Shown: positions 7,699 through 16,066 of the stretch, in pieces
Layout of the letters: every line of letters starts with the position of its first letter
How positions within the stretch are numbered: the stretch's first letter is position 1
Assembly: GCF_044810985.1 (NCBI RefSeq)
Contig: NZ_CP085242.1
Coordinates: 2,294,001 to 2,358,000 of the forward strand
Reading direction: 5' to 3'
DNA length: 64,000 bases
Source: Marinospirillum sp031581385
Lineage (GTDB): Bacteria > Pseudomonadota > Gammaproteobacteria > Pseudomonadales > Halomonadaceae
The notes under the pieces: generated by a model
Database searches by the model: none
Seen by the model: only the letters and a program-made list of their open reading frames with translations
What the model was told of the DNA's origin: nothing
Translations under genes and position numbers: made by a program

Positions 7699-9831
7699 GT
7701 GACTCCTGTAGCTAAAACGAAAACCTTCCAATATGGTCAACATCAAGTAACTCTGGAAACCGGGCGTCTGGCCCGCCAGGCGACGGGTGCCGTATTGGTG
7801 AGTATTGAAAACACCAGTGTACTTTGCACTGTTGTTGCAAAAAAAGACGTCAACCCTGACCAGGACTTTTTTCCACTGGCAGTTTTTTACCAGGAAAAAA
7901 CCTATGCAGTCGGTAAAATCCCCGGCGGCTTCTTCAAGCGTGAAGGCCGCCCCACTGAAAAAGAAACGCTGACTTCACGCCTGATTGACCGCCCTATTCG
8001 TCCTCTGTTTCCTGCTGGCTTCAAAAATGAAGTTCAGGTTATTTGTGCTGTTGTATCCGCGGAACGTGGCGAGAATGCGGATATCGCAGCCATGTTGGGT
8101 GCCTCGGCTGCCCTGTCGATTTCCGGTGTGCCTTTCAATGGCCCTCTGGCGGCAGCCCGAGTGGGTTACACGGATGCCAACGGCTATATGCTCAACCCCA
8201 ATGCCACAGAACTGGAAAACTCACGCCTGGATATGGTCGTGGCCGGTACGGAAGCGGCTGTACTCATGGTTGAATCCGAAGCCAAAGAACTGAGTGAAGA
8301 CCAGATGCTGGGTGGTGTGCTCTATGCCCATGACCAGATGCAGACGGCCATCCAGGCGATCAAGGAATTTGCGGCTGAAAACACCAGGCCCTCGTGGGAT
8401 TGGCAGCCAGCCCCCAAGGATACCAAGACAGAAGCCCTGGTTAAGCCGCTGGCCGAAAGCCTGATTAAAGAGGCTTACCAGATTACCGACAAGATGCAGC
8501 GTTACACCAAGCTGGATGAAGCCAAAAAATCCATCATAGAGCAACTGGTGACCGATGCTGAAGATGCGCCCAGCAAAGACGAAGTGAAGTCGGTATTTGC
8601 CAAGCTGGAAAAAGACATCGTTCGCAATAATGTACTGGATGGCTCGCCACGCATTGATGGCCGCGATCTGACAACAGTTCGTCCGCTGACCATTGAAGTG
8701 GGTGTACTACCTAAAGTTCACGGTTCGGCATTGTTTACTCGCGGTGAAACCCAGGCACTGGTCGTCACCACTCTGGGTACCAGTCGGGATGCGCAAATCA
8801 TTGAGAACCTGGAAGGCGAATATCGCGATAGCTTCCTGTTCCACTACAACTTCCCTCCTTACAGTGTTGGTGAAGCGGGCTTCATGGGTGGCCCCAAGCG
8901 TCGCGAGATCGGTCATGGTCGTCTGGCCAAGCGCGGTGTAGCGGCCATGATGCCAGCTGAAGAGGACTTCCCTTACACCATTCGCGTGGTTTCCGAGATC
9001 ACTGAATCCAATGGCTCCAGTTCCATGGCTTCGGTATGTGGTTCCTCTCTGGCGCTGATGGATGCCGGTGTGCCCCTGAAAGCTCCGGTTGCGGGTATTG
9101 CCATGGGTCTGGTTAAAGACGGTGAACGCTATGCTGTTTTGACCGATATTCTGGGCGATGAAGATCACCTGGGTGACATGGACTTTAAAGTGGCCGGTTC
9201 CGAGCAGGGTGTAACAGCACTGCAAATGGACATCAAGATCGAAGGCATCAACGAAGAGATCATGGAAAAGGCTTTGCTTCAGGCCAACCAGGCGCGTCTG
9301 GACATCCTCAAGCAGATGAACGAAGTATTGCCCGCTGCGCGTACTGAAGTTTCAGATAATGCGCCCACCATGACCAGTCTGAAAATTGATCCTGAAAAGA
9401 TCCGTGATGTAATTGGTAAGGGTGGTGCAACCATCCGCAGTATCACCGAACGCACGGGTGCTTCCATTGATATCGAAGATACGGGTGAGATCAAGGTCTA
9501 TGCCGATACTCAGGAAGCGGCCAAAGCAGCCATTGATATCATTCTGGGTTTGACCGCTGTTGCGGAAATCGACAAGGTTTACATGGGCAAGGTGGCTCGT
9601 CTGGCCGATTTCGGGGCATTTGTTACTTTCCTGCCCGGTCAGGATGGTCTGGTTCATATTTCCCAGATCGACAACAAGCGTGTTGAGGCCGTCAAGGATT
9701 ACCTGAGCGAAGGTCAGGACGTACTCGTCAAGGTCATCGATATTGATAACCGCAATCGCGTTAAGCTGTCGATCAAGGAAGTCAGCGAAGACGACCGCAA
9801 GGCTTATGCTGCTGAAAATCCCGAAGGGTAA
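7699..9831 (+). CDS. pnp: Polyribonucleotide nucleotidyltransferase (PNPase)
   Basis: Phosphorolytic 3'-5' exoribonuclease and degradosome component. Start set at GTG 7699 (710 aa, E. coli 711) because AAAGGAAA at 7685-7692 gives proper spacing; an in-frame TTG at 7678 has no good ribosome site. Two RNase PH domains are visible (first from residue 1; second with HGSALFTRGETQAL and the catalytic GDMDFKVAGS region). A linker domain lies between them. KH (KIRDVIGKGGATIRSIT) and S1 (MGKVARLADFGAFV) domains follow at the C-terminus. In E. coli PNPase mRNA is autoregulated after RNase III cleavage in the leader; that cannot be confirmed here. Confidence 0.97.
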   Translation: MTPVAKTKTFQYGQHQVTLETGRLARQATGAVLVSIENTSVLCTVVAKKDVNPDQDFFPLAVFYQEKTYAVGKIPGGFFKREGRPTEKETLTSRLIDRPIRPLFPAGFKNEVQVICAVVSAERGENADIAAMLGASAALSISGVPFNGPLAAARVGYTDANGYMLNPNATELENSRLDMVVAGTEAAVLMVESEAKELSEDQMLGGVLYAHDQMQTAIQAIKEFAAENTRPSWDWQPAPKDTKTEALVKPLAESLIKEAYQITDKMQRYTKLDEAKKSIIEQLVTDAEDAPSKDEVKSVFAKLEKDIVRNNVLDGSPRIDGRDLTTVRPLTIEVGVLPKVHGSALFTRGETQALVVTTLGTSRDAQIIENLEGEYRDSFLFHYNFPPYSVGEAGFMGGPKRREIGHGRLAKRGVAAMMPAEEDFPYTIRVVSEITESNGSSSMASVCGSSLALMDAGVPLKAPVAGIAMGLVKDGERYAVLTDILGDEDHLGDMDFKVAGSEQGVTALQMDIKIEGINEEIMEKALLQANQARLDILKQMNEVLPAARTEVSDNAPTMTSLKIDPEKIRDVIGKGGATIRSITERTGASIDIEDTGEIKVYADTQEAAKAAIDIILGLTAVAEIDKVYMGKVARLADFGAFVTFLPGQDGLVHISQIDNKRVEAVKDYLSEGQDVLVKVIDIDNRNRVKLSIKEVSEDDRKAYAAENPEG

Positions 9832-9851
9832 GCAGTAGTTTGCATGACATA

Positions 9852-9880
9852 AAAAACCCAGCCGAAAGGCTGGGTTTTTT
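9852..9880. terminator. Bidirectional terminator between pnp and the thiolase gene
   Basis: AAAAACCCAGCC (9852-9863), a GAAA tetraloop and GGCTGGGTTTTT (9868-9879) form a 12-bp stem with T-runs on both strands. It separates two converging genes. Confidence 0.93.
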
Positions 9881-9899
9881 TGTTTCAGTGGTTGGTCTC

Positions 9900-11075
9900 T
9901 TAGCGCTCAATGGCCAGAGCAACGCCCTGCCCACCACCAATACACAGGGTGGCCAGGCCTTTCTTGGCATCGCGCTTGTTCATTTCATGCACCAGCGTGA
10001 CCAGGACACGACAGCCGGAAGCACCAATGGGATGGCCCAGAGCGATGGCCCCGCCATTGACGTTGACTTTTTCGGTATCCCAACCCAGTTGACGGTTGAC
10101 GCTCAGAGCCTGGGCGGCAAAGGCTTCATTGGCTTCCACCAGATCAAGCTCATCAATCTCCCAGCCTGCTTTTTTCAGGCAAAGTTGGGTGGCGGGGATA
10201 GGGCCGGTGCCCATGATTTTGGGATCTACCCCTGCAGAAGAGTAAGCCTTGATGCGGGCAAGAATCGGCAGGCCCAGCTCCTCGGCTTTTTTGGCCGTAC
10301 ACAGGAGTACTGCAGCAGCACCATCATTGATGGATGAAGCATTACCTGCCGTTACGGTGCCATCCTTCTTAAAAGCGGGACGCATGCCGCCCAGTTTTTC
10401 TGCTGTTACCTCACGTGGTCCCTCATCGGTATCAAAGATAATCGGATCACCCTTGCGCTGGGGAATACTGACAGGGAAGATCTCATCCTTGAAACGGCCT
10501 TCCTTAACAGCCTTGGAAGCCTTGTTCTGGGAAGCAGCAGCAAAAGCATCCTGATCTTCACGGCTGATATTGAACTTTTCTACAATGTTTTCGGTAGTGA
10601 TGCCCATATGGTAATCATTGAAAGCATCCCAAAGACCATCCACGATCATGGTGTCCTTGGCGGTCCAGTCACCCATGCGTTGACCATTACGGGAATTGGG
10701 CAGGATGTGCGGGGCCTGGCTCATGTTTTCCTGGCCACCAGCAATAATCATTTCGGCATCACCACAACGCAGTGCCTGAGTGGCCAGGTGCAGAGCCTTG
10801 AGGCCGGAACCACACACCTTGTTGATGGTCATGGCCGGTGTGGTTTCCGGGAGCCCCGCATGAATGGAGGCCTGACGAGCCGGATTCTGGCCACAGCCTG
10901 CAGCCAGCACCTGGCCGAGAATGACTTCATCAATCTGATCAGCAGCAACCCCTGACTTTTCCAATAGGCCCTTGATGACAGTCGCACCCAGCAAATGCGG
11001 TGCGACTCCTGCCAGGGAGCCACCAAAAGTACCAATAGCGGTGCGACCCGCTGCTACGATAACGACGTCTTGCAT
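9900..11075 (-). CDS. atoB: Acetyl-CoA C-acetyltransferase (biosynthetic-type thiolase)
   Basis: Condenses two acetyl-CoA to acetoacetyl-CoA or the reverse; used in ketone/short-chain fatty acid breakdown or polyhydroxyalkanoate synthesis. 391 aa, the normal thiolase II length. The acyl-carrying Cys88 (NKVCGSGLKA), His348 (ALGHPIGASG) and proton-shuttling Cys378 (CIGGGQG) are all present, at positions close to those of the Zoogloea PhaA enzyme. It stands alone between two terminators, with no CoA transferase or reductase gene next to it, so the pathway cannot be decided; phaA would be an equally valid name. Confidence 0.93.
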   Translation of the reverse strand: MQDVVIVAAGRTAIGTFGGSLAGVAPHLLGATVIKGLLEKSGVAADQIDEVILGQVLAAGCGQNPARQASIHAGLPETTPAMTINKVCGSGLKALHLATQALRCGDAEMIIAGGQENMSQAPHILPNSRNGQRMGDWTAKDTMIVDGLWDAFNDYHMGITTENIVEKFNISREDQDAFAAASQNKASKAVKEGRFKDEIFPVSIPQRKGDPIIFDTDEGPREVTAEKLGGMRPAFKKDGTVTAGNASSINDGAAAVLLCTAKKAEELGLPILARIKAYSSAGVDPKIMGTGPIPATQLCLKKAGWEIDELDLVEANEAFAAQALSVNRQLGWDTEKVNVNGGAIALGHPIGASGCRVLVTLVHEMNKRDAKKGLATLCIGGGQGVALAIER

Positions 11076-11223
11076 GATGTGTTCTCCTGAATGGCCTCAG
11101 GTGTTGAGGCGATAGGGTTTAGTGCTTAGAAAGTATAGACTGTAAGTACAAGGTAACAGAAGAATGACAGCAAGGGATACTGGGCAGGAAAAAAAGCAGT
11201 GGCAAAAGGGTATAACTTTAGAC

Positions 11224-11252
11224 TAATAAAAAAGGCAGCCAAGAAGCTGCCT
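11224..11252 (-). terminator. Intrinsic terminator after panD
   Basis: On the minus strand AGGCAGC/GCTGCCT (plus 11233-11239 with 11246-11252) forms a 7-bp stem followed by a run of T residues (plus-strand A's 11224-11233). It closes the pcnB-folK-panBCD transcription unit before the thiolase gene. Confidence 0.88.
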
Positions 11253-11277
11253 GATAGGATTGTATCTTGTCGGGGTC

Positions 11278-11658
11278 TTAAGCCACCTGAACAGGGATAG
11301 CATTGCTGGTGTGGCTCACGGCATTGCCTTCGGCCATATAGATCAGTGAAGGCTTGTGCTTGAGCCTTTCCGCTTCAGTAAAGTTGGCATAGGCACAGAT
11401 AATCACCCGGTCACCGACACTGGCCAGATGCGCAGCAGCTCCATTCACGGAGATAATGCCTGATCCGGGTTCGCCACGAATGATGTAGGTGGTGAAACGC
11501 TCACCGTTCTCCAGATTGTAGATCTGAATCTGCTCATACTCATGCAGGCCAGCCATATCCAGAAGGTCACCATCAATCGCGCACGAACCTTCGTATTCGA
11601 GTACAGCGTGAGTCACGCGTGCTTGGTGGAGTTTGGCTTTAAGCATAATGGTTTGCAT
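11278..11658 (-). CDS. panD: Aspartate 1-decarboxylase (pyruvoyl enzyme)
   Basis: Makes beta-alanine from aspartate for pantothenate synthesis. The proenzyme cleaves itself between Gly24 and Ser25 to form the pyruvoyl group. With the start at ATG 11658 the protein is 126 aa, as in E. coli, and YEGSCAID places Gly-Ser exactly at 24/25, which supports this start over an upstream one. AAGAGG precedes it at suitable spacing. Conserved GRISVNGAAAH-like motif (here GIISVNGAAAH) and Tyr/Arg residues are present. It is the last gene of panB-panC-panD. Confidence 0.96.
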   Translation of the reverse strand: MQTIMLKAKLHQARVTHAVLEYEGSCAIDGDLLDMAGLHEYEQIQIYNLENGERFTTYIIRGEPGSGIISVNGAAAHLASVGDRVIICAYANFTEAERLKHKPSLIYMAEGNAVSHTSNAIPVQVA

Positions 11659-11754
11659 GATAAAAGAACCTCTTGTTGCCTGCCGAGGCAAGCTGCAATT
11701 TGTTAATACAGGCAGAGCGCTTTATACAGGGTTGAAACGCTCCCGTCCAGTCCG

Positions 11755-12618
11755 TTATTCGTCTCTGTGAACAACCAGGTTGTCAATCAGGCGCGCCTTG
11801 CCCAGACGCGCTGCAGCAAGAAGAACCCACTGGTTGGCATTCTGCTGTGGCGGACCGAGATCGGGCGAGCGTATTTCCACGTATTCGGGAGAAAAGCCCA
11901 GCTCAGCCAAACGTGCCCGGGCCTGATGACTGAGTTCATGAAAATGCGTATTGCCCGCTGCAAGTTTCTGGCCGGTGGCTTTGAGCGTTGCATAAAGTCC
12001 GGAAGCCTTGCGCCGTTCATCGGCTGTCAGGTAGGCATTGCGTGAAGACAGAGCCAGGCCATCGGGTGATCGGTGCGTGGGGACGCCGACTATCTTAATG
12101 GGAAACGCCAGGTCGACCACCAGCTTGCGAATCACAGCAAGCTGCTGGTAATCCTTTTGCCCAAAACAGGCAACATCCGGCTGTACAAAGTTGAACAGCT
12201 TGGTAACAACGGTGGCAACGCCATCAAAATGCCCGGGTCTTTTATGGCCGCAGAGACCTTCGCTGACACCGGGAACCACAACGCGGGTTGGTTCCCCCTG
12301 AGTCTTGGGGTAAACCTCTTCCACACCAGGGTTGAACAGGTAATCACAACCCGCTGCAGTGAGCTTCTCGCAGTCTGCTTCCAGAGTTCTGGGGTAGCTG
12401 TCAAAATCTTCACCGGGGCCAAACTGCAGGGGATTAACAAAAATGCTGGTGATCACCCGATCGGCATGGCGGCGTGCTTCTTCAATCAGGCGCAGATGGC
12501 CTTGATGCAAATTGCCCATGGTAGGGACCAGAGCCAAAGTCAGGCCCTCGCTGCGCAGCTGTTGCAGCTCTTTGCGCAAATCAGTGACCAGGGTCAGGGT
12601 TTTCATAACAGTGCTCAC
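11755..12618 (-). CDS. panC: Pantothenate synthetase (pantoate--beta-alanine ligase)
   Basis: ATP-dependent joining of pantoate and beta-alanine via pantoyl-adenylate. 287 aa from GTG 12618, which overlaps the panB stop (GTGA), suggesting translational coupling; ATG 12606 is an alternative start. The nucleotidyl-transferase motif PTMGNLHQGHL, substrate-binding FVNPLQF, GQKDYQQL and the KMSKS-like LSSRNAYL are visible. E. coli PanC is 283 aa. It sits between panB and panD, the two flanking enzymes of the pathway. Confidence 0.96.
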   Translation of the reverse strand: MSTVMKTLTLVTDLRKELQQLRSEGLTLALVPTMGNLHQGHLRLIEEARRHADRVITSIFVNPLQFGPGEDFDSYPRTLEADCEKLTAAGCDYLFNPGVEEVYPKTQGEPTRVVVPGVSEGLCGHKRPGHFDGVATVVTKLFNFVQPDVACFGQKDYQQLAVIRKLVVDLAFPIKIVGVPTHRSPDGLALSSRNAYLTADERRKASGLYATLKATGQKLAAGNTHFHELSHQARARLAELGFSPEYVEIRSPDLGPPQQNANQWVLLAAARLGKARLIDNLVVHRDE

Positions 12619-13406
12619 TTGAAACAGTGCTCTTCAGACGGAAAATGCCCGTTCTTGACCGCATGATGATAAGCGCTGAGTGCGGCAGGAATGGAATCGG
12701 CTTCTTGCATGAAGTTCTTCACAAACTTTGCGACCTTTCCTGGCGTAATGCCCAAAAGGTCGTGAAGTACCAACACCTGGCCATCCGTATGGGGGCCTGC
12801 ACCGATGCCTATGACCGGGCAGTTAACGGCTTCTGTTACCGCTTTACCCACTTCGCTGGGAACGCATTCCAGCAATAACAGGCTGGCACCGGCAGCCTCG
12901 AGTTTCTGAGCGGCTTCCACCAGGGGCTGACCGGCTTCACCACGCCCCTGAACCTTGTAGCCACCCAGCTGGTTCACTGTCTGAGGAGTCAGCCCCAAAT
13001 GGGCACAAACCGGAATGCCACGTCGGGTCAACTCGGTAATACCCGGAGCCAGCCAGGCATCGCCTTCAATTTTGACCAGATGGGCACCGGCCCGCATCAG
13101 GGCTGCAGCATTGTTGAGAAGGGCTTCCTGGCTGGGATCCGACATAAAGGGCAGATCAGCCATGATCAGACTGCGACTGTTTCCCGCTTTCACGGCACGG
13201 GTGTGATAAACCATGTCGTCCAGAGTGACCGGCAGGGTGGAGTCATGGCCTTGCAGAACCATCCCCAGGGAATCACCAATGAGCATCACATCAATTTCGG
13301 CTTCATTGATGCGCTGGGAAAAGGCGGCATCATAGCAGGTGATGACGCTGAATTTTTCACCAGCAGCCTTCCAGTCTTTCAGGGTATTAAGGGTCACAGC
13401 TTTCAT
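12615..13406 (-). CDS. panB: 3-methyl-2-oxobutanoate hydroxymethyltransferase
   Basis: First committed step of pantoate synthesis: transfers a hydroxymethyl group from methylene-tetrahydrofolate to ketoisovalerate. Start taken at ATG 13406 (263 aa; E. coli 264). A TTG six codons upstream is possible but is not supported by family length. The (beta/alpha)8 motifs GDSLGMVLQGHDSTL, HLGLTPQTVNQLGGYKVQGR, LECVP and the GIGAGPHTDGQ loop are present. The last codons overlap the panC start. A short GTTACC/GGTAAC hairpin (13452-13466) lies in the 67-nt gap from folK. Confidence 0.96.
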   Translation of the reverse strand: MKAVTLNTLKDWKAAGEKFSVITCYDAAFSQRINEAEIDVMLIGDSLGMVLQGHDSTLPVTLDDMVYHTRAVKAGNSRSLIMADLPFMSDPSQEALLNNAAALMRAGAHLVKIEGDAWLAPGITELTRRGIPVCAHLGLTPQTVNQLGGYKVQGRGEAGQPLVEAAQKLEAAGASLLLLECVPSEVGKAVTEAVNCPVIGIGAGPHTDGQVLVLHDLLGITPGKVAKFVKNFMQEADSIPAALSAYHHAVKNGHFPSEEHCFK

Positions 13407-13473
13407 AGTCTGATCCGTAATCAATTTTGTGTTGGCCAGAAGGTTGCGATTGTTACCCCTGGTAACCTAAATG

Positions 13474-13986
13474 TCAAAGTCTGGTGGCAATATTTGCTTC
13501 CAGAGGTAACACCTGCGCTTCAGGGTGGGCTTTTCTCATCTGTTCAGCCAGCCTGATCAACTTGCCATGTTCAGGGAGTTCCAGCGTAGAATCAAGCTCC
13601 ATTAGAGGCTCCAGAACAAAGGCGCGCCGGTGCATCTGGGGGTGCGGTAAGGTGAGTCGGGGATGATCCAGTTGTCGCTGCTCGTAGAGCAACAAATCCA
13701 GATCCAGGGTTCGTGGTCCCCAGTGTTGCAAGCGAACTCTCTGATGCAGGCTTTCCAGTCTCTGGAGTTGATCAAGCAGCTCCAGGGGTTCCAGCTGCGT
13801 GTCCAGCAGGGCTGCGGCGTTGATGAAATCGGGTTGATCCTGGGGGCCAAGAGGCTTGCTGAGCCATAAACGTGAGTGGCTGACCAGCTGCGTGGCCGGC
13901 AGCTCACCCAGCTCGATCAGGGCATCTTGTAGCTGTTGTTGCGGGTTATCCAAATTGCTGCCAAGACCGATCCAAGCGTTTGCCAT
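13474..13986 (-). CDS. folK: 2-amino-4-hydroxy-6-hydroxymethyldihydropteridine pyrophosphokinase
   Basis: Pyrophosphorylates the pterin precursor in folate synthesis. Start at ATG 13986 gives 170 aa with the canonical opening AWIGLGSNLDNP; the open frame upstream runs back into pcnB and is not coding. Signature RTLDLDLLLY with the Mg-binding Asp pair and the following HPRLTLPHPQMHRRAFVL are clear. It lies 13 nt after pcnB and before panB; both FolK and PanB connect to folate, as PanB uses a folate cofactor. Confidence 0.95.
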   Translation of the reverse strand: MANAWIGLGSNLDNPQQQLQDALIELGELPATQLVSHSRLWLSKPLGPQDQPDFINAAALLDTQLEPLELLDQLQRLESLHQRVRLQHWGPRTLDLDLLLYEQRQLDHPRLTLPHPQMHRRAFVLEPLMELDSTLELPEHGKLIRLAEQMRKAHPEAQVLPLEANIATRL

Positions 13987-13999
13987 ACCTGGGAACCTG

Positions 14000-15349
14000 T
14001 TAGCTGGGTGTTTGCGAAGTTTTACGGCTGCGCCTGCGCCCTCTGGGCTTTTTGGGTCGACCCAGCTGGGATTGCAGCTGTTGCTGACCCGCCTGGTCGC
14101 TTCTCTGGAATTCGGTCCACCAGGCTGCCAGGCCCTCTGTTGCTTCACCTGCTGTTTCCCGCAACAGCAGGAAGTCATAAGCGGCCCGGAAACGTGGCTC
14201 CTGCAGTAACCGCCAGGCTTGTTTGCCCTGGCGTTTGGGCAGTTTCAGTTGCAGATCCCAGATTTCACGCATGGGGAAGGCAAAACGCTTGGGAATGGTG
14301 ATGTGCTGGTTCTGCCTTTGCAGCAAACGGTTACCGGCCTGCTGCATGGCCGGGAAGGCAGGTGTGCCCCGCTTGAGCAGATCCTCATAGATTTGCAGCA
14401 AGCCCGGCCATAAGAGTGCCGCATAGAGAAAGGCAGGGGCCACAGGGCGGTCTTCATGGATTCTCTGGTCGGTATTGGCCAGAGCCTGTTCCACCAGCCT
14501 AAGCGAGGTCGGATTGACCTTGAAGGCCTCATAACTGGCCGGGAAGAGCATACCAAACAGGTGATATTCCTGAAGCAGATGAAAGGTTTTTAGAGCCTGT
14601 CCGGATAAAAACAGCTTCAGTACTTCATCAAAGAGGCGAGCCGGGGCAACCTGCAATAGCAGTTCGGCATGTTCACGGATGGGGGCGGCAGTCTGCTCTT
14701 CCAGTTCAAAGTCCAGCTTGGCCATAAAGCGTATGGCACGCAGCATCCTTACCGGATCTTCACGGTAACGGGTTTCTGGATCACCGATCAGGCGCAAGCG
14801 CCGGTTTTTGATGTCCTCAAGTCCGCCCGTAAAATCATAAACAGAGAAGTCGGCAATATTGTAATAGAGGGCATTGATGGTGAAATCGCGCCTGGCGGCA
14901 TCCTCTTCAATGCTGCCCCAGACGTTGTCGCGCAGCAGCATGCCTTCATCGGATTGGCGGTGATGAGCCGTATTCTCGGTCTTGGCCTGGCCACGAAAGG
15001 TGGTGACTTCAATGATGTCGCGCCCAAAGCGAACATGCACAATGCGAAAACGTCGCCCGATAATCCGTGAGTTGCGGAACAGCTGGTTGACTTCTTCAGG
15101 TGTGGCGTCGGTGGCCACATCAAAGTCTTTTGGGTTCTTGCCCAGAAGGCGATCACGGATACAACCACCCACAAGATAAGCCTGGTGACCGCTTTTATGC
15201 AGGCGATACAGAACCTTGAGCGCACCCTCATGAATTTCGCTGCGGCTGATGGGGTGTTCGGCACGGGAAAGGGTGCGCTTTTGAGAAAGCCTGGGTTCGG
15301 CTTTGCGATTTAGCTTGTTGGAAATGTAGCGGGTGAAACCTTTGAGCAT
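14000..15349 (-). CDS. pcnB: Poly(A) polymerase I
   Basis: Adds 3' poly(A) tails that speed RNA decay. Start chosen at ATG 15349 (449 aa); an upstream TTG (15376) is less likely. The nucleotidyltransferase head shows YLVGGCIRDRLLGKNPKDFD with the catalytic Asp pair. RRDFTINALYYN, DPVRMLRAIRFMAKL and the neck/body region follow. The tail is basic and arginine/lysine-rich (GRPKKPRGRRRSRK), as in other gammaproteobacterial PcnB. The order cbrB - noncoding RNA - pcnB - folK - panBCD is that of Pseudomonas. Confidence 0.95.
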   Translation of the reverse strand: MLKGFTRYISNKLNRKAEPRLSQKRTLSRAEHPISRSEIHEGALKVLYRLHKSGHQAYLVGGCIRDRLLGKNPKDFDVATDATPEEVNQLFRNSRIIGRRFRIVHVRFGRDIIEVTTFRGQAKTENTAHHRQSDEGMLLRDNVWGSIEEDAARRDFTINALYYNIADFSVYDFTGGLEDIKNRRLRLIGDPETRYREDPVRMLRAIRFMAKLDFELEEQTAAPIREHAELLLQVAPARLFDEVLKLFLSGQALKTFHLLQEYHLFGMLFPASYEAFKVNPTSLRLVEQALANTDQRIHEDRPVAPAFLYAALLWPGLLQIYEDLLKRGTPAFPAMQQAGNRLLQRQNQHITIPKRFAFPMREIWDLQLKLPKRQGKQAWRLLQEPRFRAAYDFLLLRETAGEATEGLAAWWTEFQRSDQAGQQQLQSQLGRPKKPRGRRRSRKTSQTPS

Positions 15350-15419
15350 TAGTGAATGTCTTCTGTAAACAGGCAAAGAGGCAGTTTAACTGAGAGGCTG
15401 CCTGGGGCAAAGACTGAAA

Positions 15420-15458
15420 CGCAAATAAAATAAGGGGAAAGCCGTGGCTTTCCCCTTA
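15420..15458 (-). terminator. Intrinsic terminator of the CrcZ-like RNA
   Basis: TAAGGGGAAAGC (15431-15442) pairs with GCTTTCCCCTTA (15447-15458) around a 4-nt loop. Read on the minus strand it is followed by TTTTATTT (plus 15430-15423). It is oriented to end the minus-strand transcript coming from 15894 before pcnB. Confidence 0.85.
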
Positions 15459-15894
15459 TAGGTACGATTGACTTGCGAGCATCCTTGCCCTGTTAGGGAG
15501 ATAGTTCTAAATCGCCCTGAATACGTATCACAGTCATTAAGCGCGAATTTTGTTGTTTTTATTACCCGCAACGGTATGACCATCTCGTATTCAAAACAAT
15601 ATAGTCTCAGCTTGAGCTTTTTCCGGGAGCCTTATTGTTTTTGTTGGCTCCGTTGATGCCGATGGCTGTTGTTTTTGTTGTTTGCCGTAGCATCAGCTTG
15701 TGCTGAAAACCGGTGACCCTGAGTTGTTTTTGTTCTTCTCTTGTTGCTGCTCACTGGTTTGTTTTTGTTGTCAGTGATCAGGGGTCGTTCACCAGACTTC
15801 CTGTTGTTTTTGTTTTTGGAAGTCGGTTCGGCCAGGTGCAGTGTTGTTTTTGTTGTTGCTGCCACTCTGGTGCCGGTGTTCTTGTTATTCTTGC
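15424..15894 (-). ncRNA. crcZ: CrcZ-like Hfq/Crc-sequestering small RNA
   Basis: A roughly 470-nt noncoding interval between cbrB and pcnB, the location of CrcZ in Pseudomonas. The RNA would begin GCAAGAATAACAAGAAC and carries eight A-rich blocks at (plus coordinates) 15878-15894, 15842-15859, 15802-15819, 15757-15771, 15723-15745, 15667-15684, 15632-15646 and 15549-15563. Six contain the identical core AACAAAAACAA, which fits the ARN triplet pattern bound by the Hfq distal face and the CA motif of Crc targets. More GC-rich, hairpin-prone spacers separate them. A sigma54 promoter precedes it and an intrinsic terminator ends it. In Pseudomonas this RNA titrates Hfq/Crc and relieves catabolite repression. 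Function here is inferred; hfq and crc are not in the window. Confidence 0.82.
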
Positions 15895-15904
15895 TCTGTA
15901 TGTA

Positions 15905-15920
15905 AGCTCGATGCGTGCCA
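15905..15920 (-). promoter_or_regulatory. Sigma54 (-24/-12) promoter of the CrcZ-like RNA
   Basis: On the minus strand TGGCACGCATCGAGCT matches the consensus TGGCACG-N4-TTGCW: a full -24 element and the essential GC at -12, correctly spaced. The predicted +1 is near 15894, directly at the first A-rich block. CbrB, encoded just upstream, is a sigma54-dependent activator. Confidence 0.8.
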
Positions 15921-15993
15921 GAAAATAGAAAAACCATTAATATCAGTTATTTATCTTTATTTGGGCCTGTTGGGGGAGCTTTGTTCCCTGGAA

Positions 15994-16046
15994 GTGTTAC
16001 CCGGATAGGGCCTGTCGAAAGTAAAAGTTGAGTTTATCGGTAACAC
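15994..16046. promoter_or_regulatory. Inverted GTGTTACC/GGTAACAC half-sites, candidate CbrB upstream activating site
   Basis: GTGTTACC (15994-16001) and GGTAACAC (16039-16046) are a perfect inverted 8-mer pair. They lie about 100 to 152 nt upstream of the predicted CrcZ-like RNA start, the range where enhancer sites for sigma54 activators lie. From memory, the Pseudomonas CbrB site is a TGTTAC/GTAACA palindrome with a shorter spacer, so the half-sites fit and the spacing differs. Confidence 0.5.
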
Positions 16047-16066
16047 CCCACTTCAAGCCCTTGTGT

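Noticed and set aside
15549..15894. Regular T-rich repeats resembling a small CRISPR or tandem array
   Set aside because: The spacers differ widely in length and the repeat is only about 11-18 nt of low complexity; no cas genes nearby. The sRNA explanation fits much better.
15632..15937. A 101-codon minus-strand ORF rich in Lys, Asn, Thr and Gln
   Set aside because: It reads through the A-rich repeats of the CrcZ-like RNA; composition is an artefact of the repeats, and there is no ribosome site or domain.
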